Shown here: piece after piece, positions 55,168-62,813 of the stretch | Layout of the letters: each line of letters starts with the position of its first letter | How positions within the stretch are numbered: position 1 is the stretch's first letter | Assembly: GCA_963779845.1 (NCBI GenBank) | Contig: CAVZZV010000001.1 | Coordinates: 124,001 to 188,000, forward strand | From: CAVZZV01 sp963779845 | GTDB lineage: Bacteria; Bacteroidota; Bacteroidia; Bacteroidales; GCA-2748055 | Length of the DNA: 64,000 nucleotides | Direction of reading: 5' to 3' | Position numbers and translations under genes: made by a program | The notes under the pieces: generated by a model | Seen by the model: the letters and a program-made list of their open reading frames with translations, nothing else | Told to the model about the DNA's origin: nothing | Databases searched by the model: none

Positions 55168-55347
55168 TTATATTTCCTTTGTAGTTAGAATGATATGATC
55201 CATTAATTCTTTATTTAATTCCGGCTCCTTAATATAATCAAGTATTTCATAATATTCTTTTTTAGTCACCAATGCTATTGTTTGGGCTAAACATATTAAA
55301 TTATCCTCTGTGAGCTTGTAGGTAAAATTGGTAGGTAGTTTTTGCTT
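55168..55347 (-). pseudogene. start-less open stretch, possible gene remnant
   Basis: The gap 54977-55646 (670 nt) has no complete gene. Within it, 59 minus-strand codons read without a stop and end at 55168, with protein-like composition (for example KLTEDNLICLAQTIALVTKK and EYYEILDYIKEPELNKEL), but there is no start codon and an in-frame stop precedes. I do not recognise a family. It may be the end of a decayed gene or chance. Confidence 0.3.
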
Positions 55348-55573
55348 TTACCCTCCTTAAAAGGTGTTGATTATCTCTTAAAGAGAGGGTTATCCGACAA
55401 CCTAATGGTTGTTTTCTAATTTAAAAATTCAACCTGGAGATCCAAAAGTACCAAAATATGAGTCATGCAAATAAGGTAGTGATTCAAATATACATTATTT
55501 TATTTTTTATTAATGGGTTAGTTCTCTTATAAAGAGGAAAGAGATCCATTTTTCGTTTGCACGGATTAATGAA

Positions 55574-55602
55574 TTGGCTAAATTTATAGTCTCATATATT
55601 TC
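55574..55602 (+). promoter_or_regulatory. promoter of the M24 peptidase gene
   Basis: TTG (55574-55576), an 18-nt spacer and TATATTTC (55595-55602, one mismatch to TAnnTTTG) lie 45 bases before the start codon. Confidence 0.5.
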
Positions 55603-55646
55603 ACTTCAAAAAAATATTGTCATATTATATCCTAAATACTCTAAAA

Positions 55647-56723
55647 ATGGACCGGATACAAACACTTCTCCAAAAGTTAGACAAATCGCAGGTTGATGCT
55701 ATATTTATAAATTCAGAACCTAACATTACCTATCTCACTGGCTTCACCGGGGATTCTTCCCGGCTTATTGTTTCTCAAAATGCAGTGGTATTAATAACAG
55801 ATGGAAGATATACCGAACAGGCAGAAAATGAGTGTTCAAATGATATCAGGATCTTCAAATGGATAAAGGATAAAAGATACAGTGCTGAAACCTATGAATT
55901 TCTCATTAAGGAACTTAATATTCAAACCCTTGGTTTTGAGGGTAATAAATTAACTTATTCAGAATTCAGGGAATTGCAAAATTCAATAATCCCCATGAAT
56001 CCTGTTCCTCTTTTTGGATTGGTGGAGAATCTACGGATCATAAAGGATGAGATAGAAGTGGAATATCTTAGAACAGCCTGTGAAATATCGGATAGGGCCC
56101 TTCATGATACTATAAAAGAAATCGGGATCGGAAAAACGGAGTCGGAAATTGCAGGTATCCTGGAATTTAACCTTCGAAAGAATGGTTCTGAAGGTTTATC
56201 ATTTGATACCCTATTACTCTCCGGTACCCGAACATCCATCCTTCACGGAAAACCCGGGAACAATAAAGTTCAATCGGGCGACTTTCTTTTGTTTGATTTT
56301 GGAGCTCTCTATAAAGGCTACCATGCCGACATGAGCAGGACATTTATAGTAGGGAAAGCTGATGCCAAAAAGAGGGAACTTTATTCGATTATCTATTCCG
56401 CACAAATGGATTCGGTTGAAAGTATCCACAACGGAACAGAAGGGAAAAAAGCTGACGAGGCAGTAAGACGGCGAATTCCGGATAAGTTCATTGGCAATTA
56501 CTATCCGGGACTCGGTCATGGTGTCGGACTCGAAATCCACGAATCACCCTTTCTTAATAACACCTCTGACTTTATTTTCAAGTCAGGAATGACAGTTACT
56601 ATTGAGCCAGGAATCTATATTCCGGGAGAAGGAGGACTTAGGATTGAGGACACGGTGGTAGTGCAGGATGGAGGGGTGGAAATCCTGACGAAATTTCCCA
56701 GGGAAATGATGGAGATTGGTTAG
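55647..56723 (+). CDS. M24-family Xaa-Pro aminopeptidase/dipeptidase
   Basis: The ATG at 55647 (MDRIQTLLQKLDKS) is preferred to an upstream TTG at 55617. The 358-residue protein has a creatinase-like N-domain (to about 125) and the pita-bread catalytic domain with all five metal ligands: two Asp in LFDFGALYKGYHADMSRTF, His in GLGHGVGLEIHESP, Glu in TIEPGIYI and Glu in RIEDTVVV. It removes N-terminal residues before proline in the cytosol. It stands alone between non-coding gaps. Confidence 0.93.
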   Translation: MDRIQTLLQKLDKSQVDAIFINSEPNITYLTGFTGDSSRLIVSQNAVVLITDGRYTEQAENECSNDIRIFKWIKDKRYSAETYEFLIKELNIQTLGFEGNKLTYSEFRELQNSIIPMNPVPLFGLVENLRIIKDEIEVEYLRTACEISDRALHDTIKEIGIGKTESEIAGILEFNLRKNGSEGLSFDTLLLSGTRTSILHGKPGNNKVQSGDFLLFDFGALYKGYHADMSRTFIVGKADAKKRELYSIIYSAQMDSVESIHNGTEGKKADEAVRRRIPDKFIGNYYPGLGHGVGLEIHESPFLNNTSDFIFKSGMTVTIEPGIYIPGEGGLRIEDTVVVQDGGVEILTKFPREMMEIG

Positions 56724-56917
56724 GTTATCATAATTTTAACGGGTTGGATTATTTAAAAATTTGGCATTCCCTATTATTAAGTATAAAACTCTCACCTGAC
56801 AGGGATTTTTTGATGGTCCATTAAAATAAAAGGAAATAAAATTCGCGCTCTTGTATTTTTTTTTCTTTCCACAGACATAGTTTCTGACTCTTTATCCATT
56901 AAGGGTAAAGAACTTTT

Positions 56918-57169
56918 ATGCCTTGTATAAAATACATTGAAAGATTAAAAAGGATTGATAAGCTCGTCCGCCTAAGAAATACGGGAAAGCCATCTGACCT
57001 GGGATACAGATTAGGATTGTCTGAAAGATCAGTCTTTGACTACCTGAAAGATTTGAAGGCTCTTGGAGCTCCTATAAACTGGTCTTGCCATTATCAAAGT
57101 TATGTTTATCCCGATGATGACGAGTTTCAACTGAGTTTCTCATACAAAAATCCCCGGTTTTCTGTGTGA
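56918..57169 (+). CDS. small helix-turn-helix protein
   Basis: The 83-residue protein opens with a winged or simple HTH: KYIERLKRIDKLVRLRNTGK, then SDLGYRLGLSERSVFDYLKD, then a DLKALGAPINW segment like the N-terminal HTH of WYL or DeoR-type regulators. The acidic and aromatic C-terminus (YPDDDEFQLSFSY) is too short for an effector domain. It may be a stand-alone DNA-binding protein. The 761-nt non-coding region follows directly. Confidence 0.75.
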   Translation: MPCIKYIERLKRIDKLVRLRNTGKPSDLGYRLGLSERSVFDYLKDLKALGAPINWSCHYQSYVYPDDDEFQLSFSYKNPRFSV

Positions 57170-57314
57170 TCCCATTCACTTTGATCCCCATCATTTATTT
57201 TAACCCTGACCAATTCGCACTCCCTGAACTGTCAGTATCCTGTTTTACCCCATATTTTAGAATGTAAAATACAAGCCAAATAAGTGTAATGGAAGTGATT
57301 GAGTAGACGATAAA

Positions 57315-57399
57315 GAGGCTGTCCGGAACTTAATGTGAAAAGCAAACATGATTCCGGACCATTGTGTTCATTTGAAACTTAAATTACCCGGACAGCCTC
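57315..57399. mobile_element. MITE-like element with 12-bp terminal inverted repeats
   Basis: GAGGCTGTCCGG at 57315-57326 is perfectly inverted as CCGGACAGCCTC at 57388-57399, enclosing 61 bases without a coding frame. The terminal sequence resembles the ends of several insertion sequence families (GxGGCTGTCC). No transposase is present and target duplications are not clear. A T-rich run follows on the right, so a long-looped terminator is the alternative. Confidence 0.45.
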
Positions 57400-57473
57400 A
57401 TTTTTTAATTTTGGAGTATTAATCAAACCATTTTAAAATCAGAAGGAGAAGTGAAAAAAATATACGTTTTATC

Positions 57474-57581
57474 ATGACCACTCAAAATAATATATTAAGA
57501 GTAAGGGACTCATACGCAATTGCCCTCGTACCAGGAGACTTACTAAGAAATCCGAAGGAACCAATAGGATGGTTTACTTAA
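57474..57581 (+). CDS. possible 35-residue ORF
   Basis: ATG at 57474 opens 35 codons to TAA at 57579 with an AGAAGGAG sequence about 30 bases upstream. The product (RDSYAIALVPGDLLRNPKEP in its middle) has no double-glycine leader, Cys pattern or signal. I do not recognise it; it could be a fragment. Confidence 0.2.
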   Translation: MTTQNNILRVRDSYAIALVPGDLLRNPKEPIGWFT

Positions 57582-57652
57582 AAACAATGAGTTGATAACC
57601 TTATTGATCTAAAAATTATAAAGAAATTTTTTAACATCTTTTAAGACAAACA

Positions 57653-57682
57653 TTGTATATTGTTAAATTACTCTTATATTTA
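57653..57682 (+). promoter_or_regulatory. promoter of a candidate small RNA
   Basis: TTG at 57653-57655, exactly 19 nt, then TATATTTA at 57675-57682 (one mismatch to TAnnTTTG). There is no open frame between it and the terminator ending at 57769. Confidence 0.5.
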
Positions 57683-57687
57683 CTGAG

Positions 57688-57769
57688 ATTGATTGATTCT
57701 CCTTTTTTCTCTTGCTAACTCGAACCACCATAAAGGCAGGCACTTACAGCTCTGCCTTTTTGTTTTTTT
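57688..57769 (+). ncRNA. candidate small RNA of about 80 nt
   Basis: The interval lies between a Bacteroidota promoter and a good terminator and has no open frame. It has a C/T-rich 5' half (CTCCTTTTTTCTCTTGC) and ends in the terminator hairpin. It could be an independent sRNA or an attenuated leader of the sigma factor gene 160 bases downstream. No Rfam family is recognised by eye. Confidence 0.4.
57732..57769 (+). terminator. rho-independent terminator in the non-coding region
   Basis: An 8-bp stem AAAGGCAG/CTGCCTTT with a 12-nt loop is followed by TT, G and seven T. No gene ends nearby; the 3' neighbour is the sigma factor gene. Confidence 0.75.
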
Positions 57770-57873
57770 AAAGATATCAACAACTTATTAACAAATTCCT
57801 TATTCAAAAATTCCAAATTTTTCCCGTGTGCATAAAATGATGGGATTTATTCAAATTTTTTATGATATTTTAC

Positions 57874-57902
57874 TTGACATTTCTTCATTAAGTTGTAATT
57901 TG
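57874..57902 (+). promoter_or_regulatory. promoter of the sigma factor operon
   Basis: TTG (57874-57876, in TTGACA), 19 nt, then TAATTTG (57896-57902). It lies 28 bases before the start codon. Confidence 0.6.
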
Positions 57903-57930
57903 AAAAAGAAATATTTGTTAAAGTTCAATT

Positions 57931-58524
57931 ATGAAAAACTACTCAGATGAACAAATTCTGAATGGAATCATAAAGCATGATAGCAGGATTATCAACTATG
58001 TCTATCAAAGTTGTTATCCTATGATAGAACGAATGGTTTCGAATTTAGGAGGTGACAGTTCCAATGCTCAGGATGTCTTTCAGGAAGGCATGCTTGTAAT
58101 CTACCGAAAAATTTCAACGCAAAATCTAAATCTCAGTTGTAAATTCAGTACCTATCTTTATTCCATTTGTAAAAAAATCTGGATTCAGGAACTAAAAACC
58201 CCGATGAACAAAAAACGCATACGCAATGCCATGCCCGACATGGTATGTGAACCGGACTCAAGCTCAGTGCTCGACGACCTGATATATAAGATATTTGAAA
58301 AGCATTTCAATGCACTTAGCGAGAACTGCCAAAAAATCCTGCGGCTTCATTTTAATCGGGCAAGTATAGAGGAAATTCGCGAAATAATGGCTTATAAGAA
58401 TACTCATCATGTAATGGACCGCAAATACAGATGCAAAAGAAGTCTGATTAACAGAATTTTAAATGACCCCAAATTTAAAGAGTTAAAAAATGAACTTATC
58501 CGAGAAAATAGATCTCTATCTTGA
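57931..58524 (+). CDS. ECF-like sigma-70 family RNA polymerase sigma factor
   Basis: The 197-residue protein has sigma region 2 at about residues 22-90 (YPMIERMVSNLGGDSSNAQD, VFQEGMLVIYRKI, KFSTYLYSICKKIWIQ) and a region 4 at about 125-185 (LSENCQKILRLHFNRASIEE, then a diverged HTH with DRKYRCKRSLINRIL). Region 4 is longer and more diverged than in typical ECF factors. The gene overlaps the next one by 35 bases, which suggests coupling to its antagonist. The target promoters are unknown; the ABC exporter is the first candidate. Confidence 0.88.
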   Translation: MKNYSDEQILNGIIKHDSRIINYVYQSCYPMIERMVSNLGGDSSNAQDVFQEGMLVIYRKISTQNLNLSCKFSTYLYSICKKIWIQELKTPMNKKRIRNAMPDMVCEPDSSSVLDDLIYKIFEKHFNALSENCQKILRLHFNRASIEEIREIMAYKNTHHVMDRKYRCKRSLINRILNDPKFKELKNELIRENRSLS

Positions 58525-59416
58525 CGGATTATTGAATGATAATGAGAAATTGGAAATAGAAAAAAGAATAGAGAAGGACCCTGAATTTGCCGGTAAGGTA
58601 CTGGAATGGAAAAGCATGGACACTATGATTTCCAATTTTTTAGAATATCCTAAAAGCAAGCCTGATGGAAGACAAAGGCAGCCCACACCGGATCAGCCCC
58701 TGCCTCCAATGGAAAATTTAAGCCCATCCAATGACCTTATCAACCCCGGCTTCGAAACAGAGAAACAGTTAAGTCCCCGTCAGGAACTGGAAATTAACGA
58801 TGACCTTTTCCGCTTTTACCTAAAAGCTCCTGTCAATGATCTTAATGAACAGAGAATAAAAAGTAGAATAGAACATTCTTTCGGGCAAAGGGGGAAAAAT
58901 TCACGATATAAAAAGATGACTTTTTTACGAATGGCCGCCGGTTTTGGTCTGGTAATTATACTCACCGTAGCAATCTTTACTTTCTTAAAGGAACGCCAAT
59001 TCAAAAGAAAACTAAACATGGCTTATGAAACCTATTATAATCCCTTTTTGGATTCTAACCTCTCAACACTGGCGAACGAGGCAGGATTTTCAACATTTAC
59101 CGAAGTGCAAAAGACTCTGGGTGAAGTTAAAATCATCTCCAGAAATGATGGTCAGAGTAGCCTTGAACTTCTTTTATCAGGAGTTAATCAGATGCATTAT
59201 GGGAATTTCGAGACCGCCAAGAGCGATCTCAGCGCAGGTATGGAAAGCAGTGAACTTTCAATATCGGATGCAGCCAAATGGTATTATTCCTTAATCCTGA
59301 TAAAAGAAAAGGAGGTCCCTGAAGCAACCAGGCTGCTAAACCAACTTAGTTCCTCCGGTTCGGTTTATGCAAAGCAATCTGAACAAATAATGGAAAGCTT
59401 ATCCTGGTTTCCTTAA
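58490..59416 (+). CDS. putative membrane anti-sigma factor with TPR-like C-domain
   Basis: The 308-residue protein begins with a short helical domain typical of Bacteroidota anti-sigma factors (EKIDLYLDGLLNDNEKLEIE), a Pro-rich linker (about 60-100), one membrane helix near residues 147-168 (FGLVIILTVAIFTFL) and a periplasmic helical domain with TPR-like character (LLSGVNQMHYGNFETAKSDL). Overlap with the sigma gene by 35 bases supports the pairing. There is no zinc His-Cys motif. It may sense a periplasmic cue; mechanism unknown. Confidence 0.72.
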   Translation: MNLSEKIDLYLDGLLNDNEKLEIEKRIEKDPEFAGKVLEWKSMDTMISNFLEYPKSKPDGRQRQPTPDQPLPPMENLSPSNDLINPGFETEKQLSPRQELEINDDLFRFYLKAPVNDLNEQRIKSRIEHSFGQRGKNSRYKKMTFLRMAAGFGLVIILTVAIFTFLKERQFKRKLNMAYETYYNPFLDSNLSTLANEAGFSTFTEVQKTLGEVKIISRNDGQSSLELLLSGVNQMHYGNFETAKSDLSAGMESSELSISDAAKWYYSLILIKEKEVPEATRLLNQLSSSGSVYAKQSEQIMESLSWFP

Positions 59417-59462
59417 TAAATTAAAGCAATATTTCTTACATTTAGCCATTCAATAAAAATGA

Positions 59463-61649
59463 ATGGCTGCATTTCCTTTTTTCAAACAACTGGATGCTAT
59501 GGATTGTGGCCCCTCCTGTCTCAGGATGGTGGCCAAATTTTATGGCAGGACATATTCACTTCAAAATCTAAGGGAAAAAAGTTACATTACCCGGGAAGGG
59601 GTGTCGCTTCTGGGTATTAGTGATGCCGCTGAAGCTATAGGTTTGAGAAGCCTGGGCGTATCCCTTACCTTTGACCAACTTTTAAAAGAGGCACCTTTTC
59701 CCCTTATTGCACATTGGAAGCAGCATCATTTTATTGTAGTCTATAAGGTGAAAGGAAATAAAATCTATGTGGCCGATCCTGCTTACGGATTGATTAAATA
59801 TAACAAGAAAGAATTTATAAAATCATGGGTCAGCAATCAGCAACAGGGAGAAAAAAAAGGTCTTGCATTATTGCTCGAACCTACCCCTGAATTTTATGCC
59901 CAGGAGGGAGAAAAAATAAACAAGTCAAGGTTCAAATTCTTATTTAGCTACATTAGGCCTTATAAGCGGTTTATTTTACAACTGGGACTTGGGGTGGTTA
60001 TCGCCGGAATCCTTCAGTTGATCTTCCCCTTTCTGACTCAGGCTATGGTTGATTTTGGGATAAACAACCAGGATATAGCCTTTATTTATCTTATACTCAT
60101 TGCTCAGCTAATTCTGGTCATCAGCCGGCAATCTGTAGATTTTATCCGGGGCTGGATATTGTTGCACCTGAGCACCCGAGTAAATATTTCCCTGATTTCA
60201 GATTTTCTGATCAAGTTGATGAAACTGCCCATTGGTTTTTTCGATACCAAACTTGTGGGAGATCTTTTACAGAGAATTGGCGATCACCGGAGAATTGAAA
60301 GTTTTATGACCTCCTCTTCACTCGATATTCTTTTCTCCATGTTTAGCCTTTTTATTTTCAGTATAGTACTGGCAATTTTCAGCGTTAAGATATTTTTCAT
60401 TTTTATTTTCGGGTCACTCCTTTATTTTACCTGGGTATACTTCTTTATGAAGCGTAGGAGGGAACTTGATTTTCGCAGGTTTGCACGGCAATCAGAAAAT
60501 CAAAGCAAACTTATTCAACTGATCCACGGAATAGAGGAAATTAAGATGAATAATGCCGAAAAACAAAAAAGATGGGAATGGGAATCTATACAGGCAGCAC
60601 TCTTTAAAGTAGATATCCGAAGCCTCTCCCTTAATCAATACCAGCAAGCAGGTGCTGTACTGATAAATGAAATTAAAAACATTGTGATCACCTTTATAGC
60701 TGCAACAGCAGTTGTACACGGGACCATGACCCTTGGTATGCTCCTGGCTGTATCCTATATTCTGGGGCAATTGAATGCACCGATAGAAAGAATGGTCTTT
60801 TTTATGCGATCGGCCCAGGATGCAAAAATAAGCCTTGAACGGCTCTCCGAAATCCATGAGAAAGATAACGAAGAGGAAACGGATGTTACAATAAACTCCC
60901 CCGTCACAGGGAAAGATATAAAAATCACAGATTTGTCCTTTCGTTATGAAGGGCCTCATTCCAATTATGTGTTAAAAAACCTGAACCTCGAAATTCCGGA
61001 AAATCGGGTAACCGCCATTGTGGGGGTCAGTGGCAGCGGGAAGACCAGCCTTATCAAATTACTACTGGGCTACTATCCTCCCACTTCAGGAGAAATAAGG
61101 ATCGGGGACCAGAATATTAAGATGATGAACCATTCCTTATGGCGCCAGCGGTGTGGGGTGGTTTTACAGAATGGTTATCTTTTTAGCGATACTATTGCAG
61201 AAAATATTGCCCTGGGATTCGACTCACCCGATACAGAGCATTTGTTAAACGCTGCTAAGGTGGCTAACATTGACGAGTTTATATCCCGTTTGCCTCTGGG
61301 GTACAATACCAGGATTGGACAGGAAGGACAAATGATTAGTGGCGGAGAAAAGCAACGAATTCTCATTGCCCGTGCTGTTTACAAAAATCCGGATTTTTTC
61401 TTTATCGATGAAGGTACCAGTTCATTGGATGCAAACAATGAAAAGGTAATCATGCAAAACCTGGAGAATTTTTACCGTGGAAAAACCGTTATTATTGTCG
61501 CACATCGGTTAAGTACGGTAAAAAACGCAGATCAGATAGTGGTTCTTGATAAGGGTTCCATTGTAGAACAAGGAACCCATTCTGAACTTACCGCATTGAA
61601 GGGACATTATTTTAACCTGGTAAAAAACCAATTGGAAATGGGAGCATAG
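59463..61649 (+). CDS. C39-peptidase ABC exporter (bacteriocin/peptide type)
   Basis: The 728-residue protein has a C39 peptidase (residues 1-135) with Cys15 in DAMDCGPSC, His89 in HHFIVVY and Asp105 in VADPAYG, all catalytic. Six membrane helices follow (about 160-440) and a nucleotide-binding domain (about 475-725) with Walker A GVSGSGKTSL, signature ISGGEKQR and Walker B FFFIDEGTSSLD. It would cleave a double-glycine leader and export the peptide. No substrate peptide or HlyD partner gene is seen nearby. It starts 47 bases after the anti-sigma gene and is probably in the same operon. Confidence 0.93.
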   Translation: MAAFPFFKQLDAMDCGPSCLRMVAKFYGRTYSLQNLREKSYITREGVSLLGISDAAEAIGLRSLGVSLTFDQLLKEAPFPLIAHWKQHHFIVVYKVKGNKIYVADPAYGLIKYNKKEFIKSWVSNQQQGEKKGLALLLEPTPEFYAQEGEKINKSRFKFLFSYIRPYKRFILQLGLGVVIAGILQLIFPFLTQAMVDFGINNQDIAFIYLILIAQLILVISRQSVDFIRGWILLHLSTRVNISLISDFLIKLMKLPIGFFDTKLVGDLLQRIGDHRRIESFMTSSSLDILFSMFSLFIFSIVLAIFSVKIFFIFIFGSLLYFTWVYFFMKRRRELDFRRFARQSENQSKLIQLIHGIEEIKMNNAEKQKRWEWESIQAALFKVDIRSLSLNQYQQAGAVLINEIKNIVITFIAATAVVHGTMTLGMLLAVSYILGQLNAPIERMVFFMRSAQDAKISLERLSEIHEKDNEEETDVTINSPVTGKDIKITDLSFRYEGPHSNYVLKNLNLEIPENRVTAIVGVSGSGKTSLIKLLLGYYPPTSGEIRIGDQNIKMMNHSLWRQRCGVVLQNGYLFSDTIAENIALGFDSPDTEHLLNAAKVANIDEFISRLPLGYNTRIGQEGQMISGGEKQRILIARAVYKNPDFFFIDEGTSSLDANNEKVIMQNLENFYRGKTVIIVAHRLSTVKNADQIVVLDKGSIVEQGTHSELTALKGHYFNLVKNQLEMGA

Positions 61650-61701
61650 AGGAGATTGGAGGCTTAGCCATTAATAATTCACCAATTAATACCATCATAC
61701 C

Positions 61702-62706
61702 CTACATCTCAAACTCCACATCATCTTTCTTCAACCAACGGAACCGGCGTGTACTATTATCCCCAAACCTCAAACCGATCATCAGCTCATGTGATCCTGA
61801 GGTATAGTTCTTTACAGGACCTAAAGAAGCATCATAGGCATAGCCAAAGTAGAAAATATCAACATTCAATCCGACCATGGCGATAAGGGTTTTATCGGTT
61901 CGGTAAGATAAACCAATCCAATATTCATTTTGATAAAACAACTTCGCGTTGATATCAGTCAAATTATCATATTTATTCAACCTTACCAATAAAGAGGGCT
62001 CAAGGAGAAACCCAGACTGAAGGGCGTAACGGTAACCTGCCATAAAATTATAGTTCCTGGCCGTACGGAAATTATCCATCAGGGGATCGGCTCCCAGCTT
62101 CAATTCCGAACCAAATAAATCCGACATCGCAGCCCCCGCAAATAATCTGGTATCTGTTAAATAAATTCCTATAGTCGCATCCGGGACCCAAAATTGTTTG
62201 TCGTTGGTCATGAGTAAAGGATCGGACGGGTCCACGACGTATGCCTTGCTGTCATCCAGTTTATATTGAAAGGCTGAGCCGGAAATCCCCATTGATAGTT
62301 GAAAATTATTGTCAAATTTTAAATGGTAGGCATAGGTTAATTGTAGGCCGGTTTTGGATACTATTCCATTCCGGTCGGAGAAAATGTTCGCACCGAGGCC
62401 AATATTGGCCACTCTTGATTTCTGGTTTGCATTATTCCTGACCTGAAGCCGTCGCATGATATAACTATCATTCAGCAAGCGTGTCTGTGCTGTAAGCGCA
62501 AAGGTCCTTGGGGCGTTTTCGAACCCATGGAACTGTTCCCTTGCAACCATATTAATAAAAGAATAATTGTTTCCGCCGGCCACTGCAGGGTTCACAAGAA
62601 ATTTATTAACGCTGTATTGGCTAAAAACAGGAATCTGTTGAGCGGAAATATTGATGCTTCCTGCAAGTATGGTCCCAATCATGAGCGCCCTGATTTGTAT
62701 ATTCAT
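61702..62706 (-). CDS. PorP/SprF-family type IX secretion outer membrane protein
   Basis: The 334-residue product has a signal peptide (to INISAQ), and the PorP/SprF opening QIPVFSQYSVNKFLVNPAVAGG, EQFHGFENAPRTFALTAQTRL and a beta-barrel body with ADPLMDNFRTARNYNFMAGYRY. These barrels anchor or help export SprB-like adhesins through T9SS. Directly upstream on the same strand is a gene with SprB repeats and a gliding-type C-terminal domain, the usual partner. It is convergent with the ABC exporter gene. Confidence 0.93.
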   Translation of the reverse strand: MNIQIRALMIGTILAGSINISAQQIPVFSQYSVNKFLVNPAVAGGNNYSFINMVAREQFHGFENAPRTFALTAQTRLLNDSYIMRRLQVRNNANQKSRVANIGLGANIFSDRNGIVSKTGLQLTYAYHLKFDNNFQLSMGISGSAFQYKLDDSKAYVVDPSDPLLMTNDKQFWVPDATIGIYLTDTRLFAGAAMSDLFGSELKLGADPLMDNFRTARNYNFMAGYRYALQSGFLLEPSLLVRLNKYDNLTDINAKLFYQNEYWIGLSYRTDKTLIAMVGLNVDIFYFGYAYDASLGPVKNYTSGSHELMIGLRFGDNSTRRFRWLKKDDVEFEM

Positions 62707-62813
62707 TCTTTAAATTTTTTTTCTCCTTAATTAAGCCCCGAATTAATGATCAAAAAGGCTGGATAACTTGTATTATTGGTATCTGTGTAAGTTAACTATT
62801 CTAAAAATATCAA

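Noticed and set aside
55617..55646. Upstream TTG start for the M24 peptidase
   Set aside because: The added ten residues have no family similarity; the ATG at 55647 fits the usual N-terminus.
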